Source: Pantoea brenneri (GTDB lineage: Bacteria > Pseudomonadota > Gammaproteobacteria > Enterobacterales > Enterobacteriaceae). Taken from it: a stretch of 64,000 nt of DNA. The notes under the pieces were generated by a model. That model saw only the letters and a list, made by a program, of their open reading frames with translations, ran no database searches and was not told where the DNA came from. Shown here piece after piece: positions 49,153 to 57,155 of the stretch; the stretch's first letter is position 1, and each line of letters starts with the position of its first letter. A program made the position numbers and the translations under genes. The DNA lies in contig MIEI01000006.1 of the NCBI GenBank assembly GCA_002095305.1, positions 1-64,000 of the forward strand, in the 5' to 3' direction.

Positions 49153-50115
49153 GTGACCATTGCGATAGTAATTGGTACACATGGCTGGGCAGCGGAACAA
49201 CTGCTAAAGACAGCAGAAATGCTGTTGGGCGAGCAGGAAAATGTCGGATGGATCGACTTTGTGCCCGGCGAAAATGCAGAAACGCTGATTGAAAAGTACC
49301 AGGCGCGGCTGGCGGAACTCGATACCGCGCAGGGCGTGTTGTTCCTGGTGGATACCTGGGGAGGCAGTCCGTTTAACGCGGCCAGCCGCATCGTGGTGGA
49401 TAAGCCAGATTATGATGTGGTGGCGGGCGTCAATATCCCGATGCTGGTCGAAACCCTGATGGCGCGCGACGACAACCCGGGTTTTGATGAACTGATTGCG
49501 GTGGCGGTTGAAACCGGCCGTGAAGGCGTGAAGGCGCTGAAAGCCAAAGAGGCCGCGCCGGTTGCGGCGGCAAAACCGGTCGCTGCTCCGGCGCAACCGG
49601 CGAAACCGATGGCACCCGGCGATCACATGAAAATCGGTCTGGCCCGTATCGATGACCGTCTGATCCATGGTCAGGTCGCGACACGCTGGACCAAGGAGAC
49701 CAACGTTCAGCGCATTATCGTGGTCAGCGATGAGGTGGCTAACGATCACGTGCGTAAAACGCTGCTGACGCAGGTGGCGCCGCCGGGCGTAACCGCGCAC
49801 GTGGTGGATGTCGATAAGATGGTGCGGGTGTGGAATAACCCGAAATATGGTCAGGATCGGGTGATGCTGCTGTTTACCAACCCGACCGATGTGCTGCGGG
49901 TAGTGGAACAGGGCGTCGATATTAAAACCGTCAATATCGGCGGCATGGCTTTCCGCCAGGGCAAAACTCAGGTGAACAATGCCGTCTCGGTCGATGAAAA
50001 AGATATTGCGGCGTTTCGCAAATTAAATGAGCGCAATATTGAACTGGAAGTCCGTAAAGTTTCCAGCGACCAGAAACTGAAAATGATGGACCTGATTGCG
50101 AAGGTTAATTCGTAA
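49153..50115 (+). CDS. manX: Mannose PTS EIIAB component
   Basis: Cytoplasmic phosphotransfer subunit of the mannose/glucose/glucosamine PTS. 320 residues (E. coli 323). The EIIA active-site His10 lies in GTHGWA; an Ala/Pro-rich hinge covers about 133-156; the EIIB active-site His172 lies in DDRLIHGQVATRW. The start is GTG at 49153 with GGAGG upstream, as in E. coli. First gene of manXYZ. Confidence 0.97.
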   Translation: MTIAIVIGTHGWAAEQLLKTAEMLLGEQENVGWIDFVPGENAETLIEKYQARLAELDTAQGVLFLVDTWGGSPFNAASRIVVDKPDYDVVAGVNIPMLVETLMARDDNPGFDELIAVAVETGREGVKALKAKEAAPVAAAKPVAAPAQPAKPMAPGDHMKIGLARIDDRLIHGQVATRWTKETNVQRIIVVSDEVANDHVRKTLLTQVAPPGVTAHVVDVDKMVRVWNNPKYGQDRVMLLFTNPTDVLRVVEQGVDIKTVNIGGMAFRQGKTQVNNAVSVDEKDIAAFRKLNERNIELEVRKVSSDQKLKMMDLIAKVNS

Positions 50116-50178
50116 CGGCGTGCCGTCTGCGCCTGCTTTGCCAGGCTCATTTTCGTTATCCTGCTGAGGACAAGAAGT

Positions 50179-50981
50179 ATGATGGAAATAACCTCGCTAC
50201 AAATCATTTTGATCTTTATTGTCGCCTGTATTGCCGGTATGGGGTCGATCCTGGATGAGTTCCAGTTTCACCGCCCGCTGGTCGCCTGTACCCTGATTGG
50301 TGCGGTGCTGGGTGATATGAAAACCGGGATTATCATCGGCGGTACGCTGGAGATGATCGCACTGGGCTGGATGAACATCGGTGCGGCTGTCGCCCCGGAT
50401 GCGGCGCTCGCCTCAATCATCTCGACCATTCTGGTCATCGCTGGCGGTCAAAGCGTCGGTGCCGGTATTGCACTGGCCATTCCGCTGGCGGCAGCCGGTC
50501 AGGTGCTGACCATTATCGTTCGTACCATTACCGTGGCGTTCCAGCACGCAGCTGATAAGGCGGCCGAGAAAGGCAACCTTACCGCGATCTCCTGGATTCA
50601 CGTCTCTGCCCTGCTGCTGCAGGCGATGCGTATCGCCATTCCGGCGCTGATTGTGGCGATTTCGGTCGGCACCAGTGCGGTTCACGCCTTACTCAGTTCG
50701 ATTCCCGATGTGGTCACCAACGGCCTCAACATCGCTGGCGGCATGATCGTGGTGGTCGGTTACGCGATGGTCATCAATATGATGCGCGCAGGCTACCTGA
50801 TGCCGTTCTTCTATCTGGCTTCGTCACCGCTGCCTTCACCAACTTCAACCTGGTCGCGCTTGGCGTGATCGGTGTGGTAATGGCGGTGCTCTACATCCAG
50901 CTCAGCCCGAAATACAACCGGGTCGCGGGTGCGCCTGCAGGTCCTGCCAGCGCTAACGATCTCGATAACGAACTCGATTAA
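50179..50981 (+). pseudogene. manY: Mannose PTS EIIC component, frameshifted
   Basis: Membrane channel subunit of the mannose PTS. Residues 1-220 align with E. coli ManY (MEITSLQIILIFIVACIAGM, GGTLEMIALGWMNIGAAVAP). After MPFFYL the frame changes to SPLPSPTSTW and stops at 50868. One more G at 50817-50818 restores GFVTAAFTNFNLVALGVIG and runs to LDNELD at 50981, the family end, for 267 residues. An untreated sequence would lose the last part of the membrane domain, and manZ would lose its coupled neighbour. Start: ATG at 50179 has better spacing to GAGGA; 50182 matches the E. coli start. Sequencing error is likely. Confidence 0.92.
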
Positions 50982-50996
50982 GGAACAGGTGAGAAC

Positions 50997-51842
50997 ATGG
51001 TTGATATTACCAAAGTCGAAAAGAAACTAACGCCGGGCGACGTACGTGCTGTCTTTATGCGCTCCAACCTGTTTCAGGGATCGTGGAACTTTGAACGTAT
51101 GCAGGCGCTTGGTTTCTGTTTCTCGATGGTGCCGGTGATCCGCCGTCTCTATCCGGAGAACAATGACGAACGCAAACAGGCGATCAAGCGTCACCTCGAG
51201 TTCTTCAACACCCACCCTTACGTGGCAGCGCCGGTGCTGGGCGTCACCATGGCGATGGAAGAGCAGCGTGCCAACGGTGCAGCCATTGATGATGGTGCGA
51301 TTAACGGTATCAAAGTCGGTTTAATGGGCCCGCTGGCCGGTGTCGGTGACCCGATTTTCTGGGGTACGGTCCGTCCGGTGTTTGCCGCACTGGGTGCTGG
51401 CATCGCCATGAGCGGCAGCCTGCTGGGCCCGCTGCTGTTCTTCGTGCTGTTTAACCTGGCGCGTCTGCTGACCCGTTACTACGGTGTGGCATATGGCTAT
51501 CGTAAAGGGATCGATATCGTTAGCGATATGGGTGGCGGCTTCCTGCAAAAACTGACGGAGGGCGCCTCAATACTGGGCCTGTTTGTCATGGGGGCACTGG
51601 TCAACAAGTGGACCCACGTCAACATCCCGCTGGTGGTGTCACGCATTACCGATTCAACCGGCAAAACCACCGTCACCACGGTACAGTCGATTCTCGATCA
51701 GCTGATGCCGGGTGTGGTCCCGCTGCTGCTGACCTTCGCCTGTATGTGGCTGCTGCGCCGTAAGGTCAATGCGCTGTGGATTATCGTTGGCTTCTTCGCC
51801 ATCGGTATCTTCGGTTACTGGATTGGTCTGCTCGGACTGTAA
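50997..51842 (+). CDS. manZ: Mannose PTS EIID component
   Basis: Second membrane subunit of the mannose PTS, also used by some phages and bacteriocins. 281 residues. Family blocks: LFQGSWNFERMQALGFCFSM, VGLMGPLAGVGDPIFWGT and LLTRYYGVAYGYRKG; hydrophobic C-terminus. It begins 15 bases after the restored manY stop and is followed by a clear terminator. Confidence 0.97.
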   Translation: MVDITKVEKKLTPGDVRAVFMRSNLFQGSWNFERMQALGFCFSMVPVIRRLYPENNDERKQAIKRHLEFFNTHPYVAAPVLGVTMAMEEQRANGAAIDDGAINGIKVGLMGPLAGVGDPIFWGTVRPVFAALGAGIAMSGSLLGPLLFFVLFNLARLLTRYYGVAYGYRKGIDIVSDMGGGFLQKLTEGASILGLFVMGALVNKWTHVNIPLVVSRITDSTGKTTVTTVQSILDQLMPGVVPLLLTFACMWLLRRKVNALWIIVGFFAIGIFGYWIGLLGL

Positions 51843-51850
51843 TACCCCGG

Positions 51851-51879
51851 GTCGGGAGCGCAGGCTCCCGACTTTTTTT
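51851..51879 (+). terminator. manXYZ terminator
   Basis: A 9-bp stem GTCGGGAGC/GCTCCCGAC with a 4-base loop is followed by seven T. Confidence 0.95.
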
Positions 51880-51938
51880 ACGCTGAGCGAGGTGAGCTGA
51901 GCCCTGGCGGCTGATCTCACCCTGTTTGAGGAGGTACC

Positions 51939-52397
51939 ATGTCATTGACCGACATGCTAATTGCAGGCTGTATTGCCGCCCTGCTGCTGTTTGCGATTTA
52001 CGATGAGGCAATTCTGCCGCGTCGCCATGGGCCGACCCGCCTGCGGGTGGCGCTGCAGCGGCGGCATAAAATTGACAGCCTGATTTTCATCGGTCTGCTG
52101 CTGATTCTGCTGTGGAATAACGTCACGCATCATGGCCCGCAGCTCACTACCTCGCTGCTGATGGTGCTGAGCTTTCTCGCCTTCTGGCTCTTCTGGTTGC
52201 GTCGGCCAAAGCTGCTGATGAAAAACAATGGGCTGTTTTATGCCGGCGTCTGGATTGATTACCGGCGGATTCAGGGGATGAACCTTTCTGAGGATGGCAT
52301 TCTGGTGATTCAGCTTGAACAGCGCCGGCTGTTAATCGCGGTGCAGCAGCTTGACGATCTGGAACGCATCTATAACACCCTGGTAGAGGCGCGTTAG
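51939..52397 (+). CDS. yobD: YobD, UPF0266 membrane protein
   Basis: DUF986/UPF0266 inner-membrane protein of unknown function. 152 residues, equal to E. coli YobD, with three hydrophobic segments in the first 90 residues and a soluble C-terminus ([20 protein letters not shown]). GAGGAGG precedes the ATG. Its 3' end overlaps rlmA by four bases. In E. coli mntP lies between them; it is missing here. Confidence 0.93.
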   Translation: MSLTDMLIAGCIAALLLFAIYDEAILPRRHGPTRLRVALQRRHKIDSLIFIGLLLILLWNNVTHHGPQLTTSLLMVLSFLAFWLFWLRRPKLLMKNNGLFYAGVWIDYRRIQGMNLSEDGILVIQLEQRRLLIAVQQLDDLERIYNTLVEAR

Positions 52398-53203
52398 TCG
52401 CGCTGCCACAGCGTCAGGGTAAAATCGGCGTCGCAGTTGAACAGTTCGCTCTGCTGCAGGGTTTGCCAGACTTCGTCACGCGCCCGCCAGGCAAAAGGGG
52501 TCATCTGTAACAGCGTGACGGCCGCAGCCCCGGTCAGTGCCATCGGGTAACGCAGCGAATGCTGGGCAATCTGGTGAAATTCGGGGTAGGTTTTTTGTTC
52601 CGCTGCGTGTAACTGCACCTCACGATAGATCAGCGCTTTAAACTGCTGCAGATGGTGCGGACCGGGCGTCACGGTGAGCACGATGCCACCGGGCTTGAGT
52701 ACCCGCGCCAGCTCCGCTTCATTACAGGGGGCGTAAATCCGCACTATCGCATCCAGCGACTGGCTGGCAAAGGGTAAACGCTGGCTGGAGGCGACACAGA
52801 ACAGCACCTCAGCGTAGCGCTTCGCCGCCAGCCGGATCGCCATTCTGGCGACGTCCAGCCCATAAACCTGTCCCGTCTCGCTGTTGGCTGCGGCCAGCGC
52901 CGCCGTGTAGTAGCCTTCACCACAGCCAATATCAAGAATCTGACTGCCCGGCCGGCAGAGCGTCGCGTCCAGCAGGCTGACCACCCGATCGCGCAGCGGC
53001 TGATAATAGCCCGCCTCGAGGAATTCGCGCCGTGCCTGCATCATCTCCGCACTGTCACCCGGCTCCCGTGAGCGTTTATGCTGAACGGGCAGCAAATTGA
53101 CGTAGCCCTCTTTCGCCTGATCAAACTGATGACGATTTTCGCAGCACCAGCTGCGTGCAGTCAGGACGAGAGGAGTATGGCAAAGGGGGCAGATCAACGA
53201 CAT
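52394..53203 (-). CDS. rlmA: 23S rRNA (guanine745-N1)-methyltransferase
   Basis: Methylates G745 of 23S rRNA. 269 residues, equal to E. coli RlmA. The N-terminal zinc finger uses Cys5, Cys8, Cys21 and His25 (CPLC, CCENRH); the SAM-binding motif is [15 protein letters not shown] near residue 88. It is convergent with yobD, sharing a four-base overlap. Confidence 0.95.
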   Translation of the reverse strand: MSLICPLCHTPLVLTARSWCCENRHQFDQAKEGYVNLLPVQHKRSREPGDSAEMMQARREFLEAGYYQPLRDRVVSLLDATLCRPGSQILDIGCGEGYYTAALAAANSETGQVYGLDVARMAIRLAAKRYAEVLFCVASSQRLPFASQSLDAIVRIYAPCNEAELARVLKPGGIVLTVTPGPHHLQQFKALIYREVQLHAAEQKTYPEFHQIAQHSLRYPMALTGAAAVTLLQMTPFAWRARDEVWQTLQQSELFNCDADFTLTLWQRD

Positions 53204-53270
53204 GAGGGGCTCCGGCAGCAGGTAACGCGGCGCAGTGTACCCTTAACGTTTGCGCATCGGAAGCATAAAG

Positions 53271-53298
53271 AAAGCCCCGGCTAATTAGCCAGGGCTTT
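53271..53298 (-). terminator. cspC terminator
   Basis: A 12-bp stem (AAAGCCCTGGCT with AGCCGGGGCTTT, one T-G wobble) and a 4-base loop, read on the minus strand and followed by CTTTA. It lies just downstream of the cspC stop. Confidence 0.8.
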
Positions 53299-53340
53299 AA
53301 GATTCCGTGTCGAGGTGCAGTGCACCGAGTCGGAGTCGAA

Positions 53341-53550
53341 TCAGATTGCAGTAACGTTTACTGCAGCCGGGCCTTTCTGGCCGTCCTGAATTTCGAACTC
53401 AACGCTTTGGCCTTCGGCCAGGGTTTTGAAACCATTGCCCTGGATAGCGGAGAAGTGTACGAACACATCTTTGCTACCGTCAGCAGGAGTAATGAAGCCA
53501 AAACCTTTAGACTCGTTGAACCACTTAACCTGACCTTTAATCTTTGCCAT
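53341..53550 (-). CDS. cspC: Cold-shock-like protein CspC
   Basis: Nucleic-acid-binding CSD protein, an RNA chaperone and stress-response regulator. 69 residues, nearly identical to E. coli CspC; the RNP motifs KGFGFITP and DVFVHFSAI are visible. AAGGAA lies seven bases upstream of the ATG. Second gene of the yobF-cspC transcript. Confidence 0.98.
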   Translation of the reverse strand: MAKIKGQVKWFNESKGFGFITPADGSKDVFVHFSAIQGNGFKTLAEGQSVEFEIQDGQKGPAAVNVTAI

Positions 53551-53575
53551 TTTGCAAATTCCTTTGAATGTTTAT

Positions 53576-53706
53576 TTAGCCCGAAGGCTGACTTACAGAG
53601 AAACCAGAGACGTTACTGAATGAGGCACTAATTAAGGTTCGGCAAGGAAGCGGTATTCAACGTCAACGTCTTTACTCGTAACTTCTTTACTGAAGATGCC
53701 ATGCAT
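53576..53706 (-). pseudogene. yobF: YobF, DUF2527 small protein, frameshifted
   Basis: Small heat-shock-linked protein co-transcribed with cspC in E. coli. The frame reads MHGIFSKEVTSKDVDVEYRF and stops at a TAA (53632) after LAEP, 24 residues. E. coli YobF reads [20 protein letters not shown] in the same place. One extra base between CCT and the next codons gives YISASFSNVSGFSVSQPSG, which resembles the E. coli continuation YIGASCSNVSV, making 43 residues. The 3' half beyond the stop is therefore still related, so the change is recent or a sequence error. It is too short for most annotation cut-offs. Confidence 0.8.
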
Positions 53707-53739
53707 AAACAGAACTGTACCTCGTTTAACCCACGAATT

Positions 53740-53768
53740 GTTATCACATATCCTTAAAATAATGGCAA
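53740..53768 (-). promoter_or_regulatory. Promoter of yobF-cspC
   Basis: On the minus strand, -35 TTGCCA and -10 GATAAC are separated by 17 bases, ending 33 bases before the yobF ATG. Confidence 0.6.
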
Positions 53769-54092
53769 GCCATTTTTAAACGCGGGGAGAAGCTTTGCAC
53801 ACAATTGCCAGAGTGCTCACAATGAATGTTCCGTCTGGTTCAGAAGTTGCCCTTTTCTGCCCGATAAAATAAAGCGTTTCGCTATTCCGCCCGCTGCGAT
53901 CGCGGTCGCAGCAACCGACGTTACTGTACCCCGCCGCCATTAAACCAATGGATACCATAAGAAATTAATATTTCACAAATATGGCAAAAGCTAAAAGAAT
54001 AAACGAAGCGGTAATCGGCTGAGGATGATTAACGCAGCGCCAATCCTGTACAAAAAGCTTTATTAAGTACAAATATAAAAGCACTTTGCACC

Positions 54093-54123
54093 AAAAACAG
54101 GAGCCCCCGGTCAGGGTTGCTCC
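54093..54123 (-). terminator. Terminator of the MBL-fold hydrolase gene
   Basis: On the minus strand, GGAGC pairs with GCTCC, with extra C-G pairs inside, followed by TGTTTTTGG. It lies about 110 bases after the gene's stop. Confidence 0.65.
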
Positions 54124-54233
54124 AAATAAAAGCAGCGGTTAGGAATTTGCTTATTAAAAATTTTGCTTTTGAACTGAAAAATTGATGTCAGATAAAACAG
54201 AGTCTGATTTAAATCATTTCGCTCGCTTTAGGA

Positions 54234-55238
54234 TTATTCCTGGTCGATATTATCCAGTCCCCGACTTTCCCCTATTCGCCAGGCAGAAAACCGTTGGTTA
54301 TCCTGCCCTGCCCGCTGGAGCGCATGCTCAAGTTCGGCTGGCGGCGCGTCCAGTGACTCATCCGCCAGTTCGAACACGCCCCAGTGGATCGGTACCGTCA
54401 GCGGCCTGCCTGCCTCACGCCATAATTCGACCGCCTGATCCGGGTCCATATGCTGACTGGCCATGAACCATTTGGGTGCCCAGGCCCCAATCGGTAAGGC
54501 AGCAAGATTAAAGGGGCCGAGACGCGTCACCACCTCGCGTAAATTCTCGCTGAAGCCACTATCGCCCGAAAACCAGAAACGCAGGGTGGGCGATCGCACC
54601 ACCCAGCCGCACCACAGTGAACGGTTTCGATCGCGCGGGGTTCGCATACTCCAGTGACGGGCCGGCACCGCATCGATACAGAGATCGTCGAACCGGAGCG
54701 ACTGCCACCAGTCCAGTTGCTCCACCCGGGCGACGCCCTGACGGGTGAACCAGCTGGCCAGACCAAGCGGGACAATAAACGTCGCCTCGGGAAAGTGCCG
54801 CACAATCTGCCTGACCGTCGGCCTGTCAAGATGGTCGTAATGATTGTGCGATACCAGCACCAGATCGAGCCGCGGCAAATCGCGGATATTCAGTGGTGAC
54901 GGGGTTTTACGCTGCGGGCCGGCAAAGGGTAACGGCGACGCGCGCGACGATAAGGCGGGATCGATCAGAATATAGCGCTGGTTAACCCGCAAGAGCAGAG
55001 CAGCATGTCCCAGCCACCAGACGCGGTCATCGCTGCCGCTCAGATCGGCCGGTTGCCACCACTGCGCGGTAAAGGCTGCATAACCCTCTCGGGGCGGCAA
55101 CGGCAGCCCCTGCGCTTTACGCTCGCGGCGCCAGCGTTGCAGATCGCCAGGCTGACGGAGATCGGGTTCAGGATTGCGGAAGCCTTCAGGCGTGTGATGC
55201 GTTTTACTGCTGTCGTACCACGGGTTTTTCCAGACCAT
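54234..55238 (-). CDS. MBL-fold metallo-hydrolase, RomA/NAPE-PLD-like
   Basis: Metallo-beta-lactamase-fold hydrolase. 334 residues. The zinc motif HNHYDHLD has His131, His133, Asp135 and His136; DPALSSRASPLPFAGP and VWWLGHAALLLRV resemble the RomA/NAPE-PLD-type branch. The late block PIHWGVFELADE supplies the last zinc His. GGAGG sits five bases before the ATG. It starts 18 bases after yebO and is probably co-transcribed with it. In E. coli K-12 nothing lies between yobF and yebO, so it is an insertion relative to that order. Substrate unknown. Confidence 0.85.
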   Translation of the reverse strand: MVWKNPWYDSSKTHHTPEGFRNPEPDLRQPGDLQRWRRERKAQGLPLPPREGYAAFTAQWWQPADLSGSDDRVWWLGHAALLLRVNQRYILIDPALSSRASPLPFAGPQRKTPSPLNIRDLPRLDLVLVSHNHYDHLDRPTVRQIVRHFPEATFIVPLGLASWFTRQGVARVEQLDWWQSLRFDDLCIDAVPARHWSMRTPRDRNRSLWCGWVVRSPTLRFWFSGDSGFSENLREVVTRLGPFNLAALPIGAWAPKWFMASQHMDPDQAVELWREAGRPLTVPIHWGVFELADESLDAPPAELEHALQRAGQDNQRFSAWRIGESRGLDNIDQE

Positions 55239-55256
55239 CCAGCCTCCATGCGGGGA

Positions 55257-55529
55257 TTAACGTTCCGGTATCAGGCGAATAAAATCGCGTTTGTCCTGAT
55301 CTTCATCGCTCTTTTTGGTCTCTGCGGCAGGCTGCGCATCTACCAGACGACGTAACAGAATAGTCTGTTTTTTCTGCTCTTCCAGTAGCGATTCGAGTAA
55401 CTGAATCTGTTCACCGGCCCGCACGCTGGCCCGGTTTACAAAGAACCAGACAATAAATGCCACAATCAAAATAATCACCAGCAGACCATAGCTGACCAGT
55501 GGTCCCGAATTTGCGGCTAACTCATTCAT
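55257..55529 (-). CDS. yebO: YebO, small membrane protein
   Basis: Unknown-function protein with one N-terminal membrane helix (about residues 10-32, ending FFVNRASVRAGEQIQLLE). A coiled-coil-like Gln/Lys/Glu stretch and an acidic tail follow. 90 residues. The ATG at 55529 gives MNELAANSG, aligning with E. coli YebO (MNEVVNSG). The ORF to 55562 is an overextension. In E. coli mgrB follows upstream; none is found here. Confidence 0.9.
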   Translation of the reverse strand: MNELAANSGPLVSYGLLVIILIVAFIVWFFVNRASVRAGEQIQLLESLLEEQKKQTILLRRLVDAQPAAETKKSDEDQDKRDFIRLIPER

Positions 55530-55741
55530 AACTGCCTCATAAACCTTAGTGGAATGTCCCAAACGCTGTAACCGCTCATTCTACCCTTAGCCCTGGCAAA
55601 AGATAATGGGGTTAGCATCAATGCAGAATTTACCGTTTCAGTTATCTCTGATCGATCCCGCCGGAAAAGCGAGGCATGCTGGTACAATCATGGCCAGCAG
55701 CAATACGTGGAGCGCTGCGTTATCTGTCACAAGGAGACAAA

Positions 55742-55978
55742 ATGAAACTGTTTATTCGGGCGATTGGGTTACTGGCGCTGATCTGGCTGGCAATGCTTTT
55801 TACCGGCTACGGCGTGTTAACCGGCAGCACCAAAAATGCCGCGGGGCTGGGTCTGCAGTGCAGTTACCTTACGGCACGTGGCCTTATCAGCGCACAATAC
55901 CTGCATACTGACAGTGGCGTGGTCGGGGTGACCGATTGTCCGCTACTGAAGAAGAGCGGAGAAGTGATCGATAATTAA
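55742..55978 (+). CDS. yobH: YobH, small exported protein
   Basis: 78 residues with an N-terminal hydrophobic segment (MKLFIRAIGLLALIWLAML). Blocks LGLQCSYLTARG and DCPLLKKS match E. coli YobH (79), with two cysteines conserved. AAGGAGA lies directly before the ATG at 55742; the ORF to 55676 is an overextension. Function unknown. It is convergent with kdgR. Confidence 0.92.
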   Translation: MKLFIRAIGLLALIWLAMLFTGYGVLTGSTKNAAGLGLQCSYLTARGLISAQYLHTDSGVVGVTDCPLLKKSGEVIDN

Positions 55979-55986
55979 TTCTCATC

Positions 55987-56012
55987 CAGCGGGCGCAGTG
56001 GCCCGCTGTTTT
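55987..56012 (+). terminator. yobH terminator
   Basis: An 8-bp stem CAGCGGGC/GCCCGCTG with a 6-base loop followed by TTTT; it touches the end of kdgR. Confidence 0.88.
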
Positions 56013-56803
56013 CAGAATTCGTAGTGATGAAAGCCCATTTCCGCTGACAGGGTACGCGCTGCGCGGTGCAGCATCGCCACATAATCCTGGCGGGCGTCTT
56101 CCGAGAATCGAATGGTCGGGAATGAGATGCTCAGTCCGGCGATCACCACGCCAAAGCGGTCAAATACCGGTACCGCGATGCAGCGTAATCCCTCTTCCTG
56201 CTCTTCGTTATCTTCGCCGTAACCCTGAATTTTGACCTGATCCAGCGCCTCCAGCAGCGCCTCTGCGCTGACCAGCGTATTGGCAGTACTGCGCTTAAAT
56301 TCAACGTCCCGCAGGATCTCTTTCACTTCCTGACGATCGCGCCAGGCGAGCAGCACTTTACCAATGGCGGTGGTGTGCAGCGGGTTACGTCGCCCGATGC
56401 GGGAATACATGCGCAGGTTATAGAGCGAATCGATTTTATGGATGTAGACAATGCTGTCCTCTTCCAGCGCGCCGAGATGGATTGTCTCTTTGGTCAGACG
56501 CGACAGCTCCCGCATCTGCACATCCGCGCTGCGAATCAGATCGACGTTCTGCAACGCTTTCGCGCCAAGCTCAAACAGTTTCAGGGTCAGCGAATACTTT
56601 TCACTCTCCCCTTCCTGGGTAACGTAACCCAGCGACTTCATGGTTTGCAGAAAGCGGTAAACGGTACTTTTTGACATCATCACGCGCTGCGCGAGCTCAG
56701 TAATACCGTGATCGCGCTCTTCGCCCAGTGCCTGCAAAATACCGAACACTTTAAGGACCGAGGAGACTGAATCGGGCTGTTTGTCATTTTCAGCAGAGGA
56801 CAT
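56012..56803 (-). CDS. kdgR: Pectin degradation repressor KdgR
   Basis: IclR-family repressor that senses 2-keto-3-deoxygluconate and, in plant-associated enterobacteria, controls pectin catabolism. 263 residues, the E. coli length. The N-terminal winged helix (ELAQRVMMSKSTVYRFLQTM) is followed by the IclR effector domain (EDNEEQEEGLRCIAVPVFDR). Whether pectin genes exist in this genome cannot be seen here. Confidence 0.96.
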   Translation of the reverse strand: MSSAENDKQPDSVSSVLKVFGILQALGEERDHGITELAQRVMMSKSTVYRFLQTMKSLGYVTQEGESEKYSLTLKLFELGAKALQNVDLIRSADVQMRELSRLTKETIHLGALEEDSIVYIHKIDSLYNLRMYSRIGRRNPLHTTAIGKVLLAWRDRQEVKEILRDVEFKRSTANTLVSAEALLEALDQVKIQGYGEDNEEQEEGLRCIAVPVFDRFGVVIAGLSISFPTIRFSEDARQDYVAMLHRAARTLSAEMGFHHYEF

Positions 56804-57155
56804 CGCGCACCTTGTTAAACCTGTTTCAAAAAAAATGGAACGGACTGTCAGTATAGAGCGAGGCTGACGGCGGCGGCAATGCTTTACGTCGCGCTGTGCG
56901 GTTTATCCCGCTGAACCGTGACCGGGAATAGCGTGGAGCGGTGCACCTGCAGACCGGTCTGAGTGGCTGGCGCGCCGTCGCGCTGACGGCTAAGCAGACA
57001 ACGCAGCGGCAGCCATGCGCCGTTTCGGGCGGACAGCCAGCGCAGGCGATTGCGGCTAAGACATATTTTAAGACAACTTTTTGTCATCGCCCGCGCTGCT
57101 TTTTGGCGGCAATTTCATTAGCATGATGATATTCACCCTCTTTAGCAAATACACC
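56804..57155. other. kdgR-yebQ divergent intergenic region
   Basis: 352 bases without a supported gene. Some AT-rich sequence near 56810-56840 may be the kdgR promoter. The yebQ side lacks an obvious ribosome-binding site. Confidence 0.45.

Larger units (their letters stand above)
53707..54233. other. yobF-MBL hydrolase intergenic region
   Basis: About 530 bases with no credible gene. It holds the yobF-cspC promoter on the left and the terminator of the metallo-hydrolase gene on the right. The middle is AT-rich and shows no recognisable RNA or protein. Confidence 0.55.

Noticed and set aside
53776-53958. 60-codon minus-strand ORF upstream of yobF
   Set aside because: No ribosome-binding site, odd composition, and no likeness to YebO, MgrB or other small proteins expected here.
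54182-54466. Plus-strand ORF overlapping the MBL-fold gene
   Set aside because: Mostly antisense to the hydrolase coding region, Pro/Arg-rich, without homology.
56814-56832. Possible KdgR box near the kdgR start
   Set aside because: AAAC and GTTT halves occur but are separated by two bases instead of three, and flanking bases do not match.
56884-57087. 67-codon ORF between kdgR and yebQ
   Set aside because: Arg-rich, no ribosome-binding site, no recognised family.
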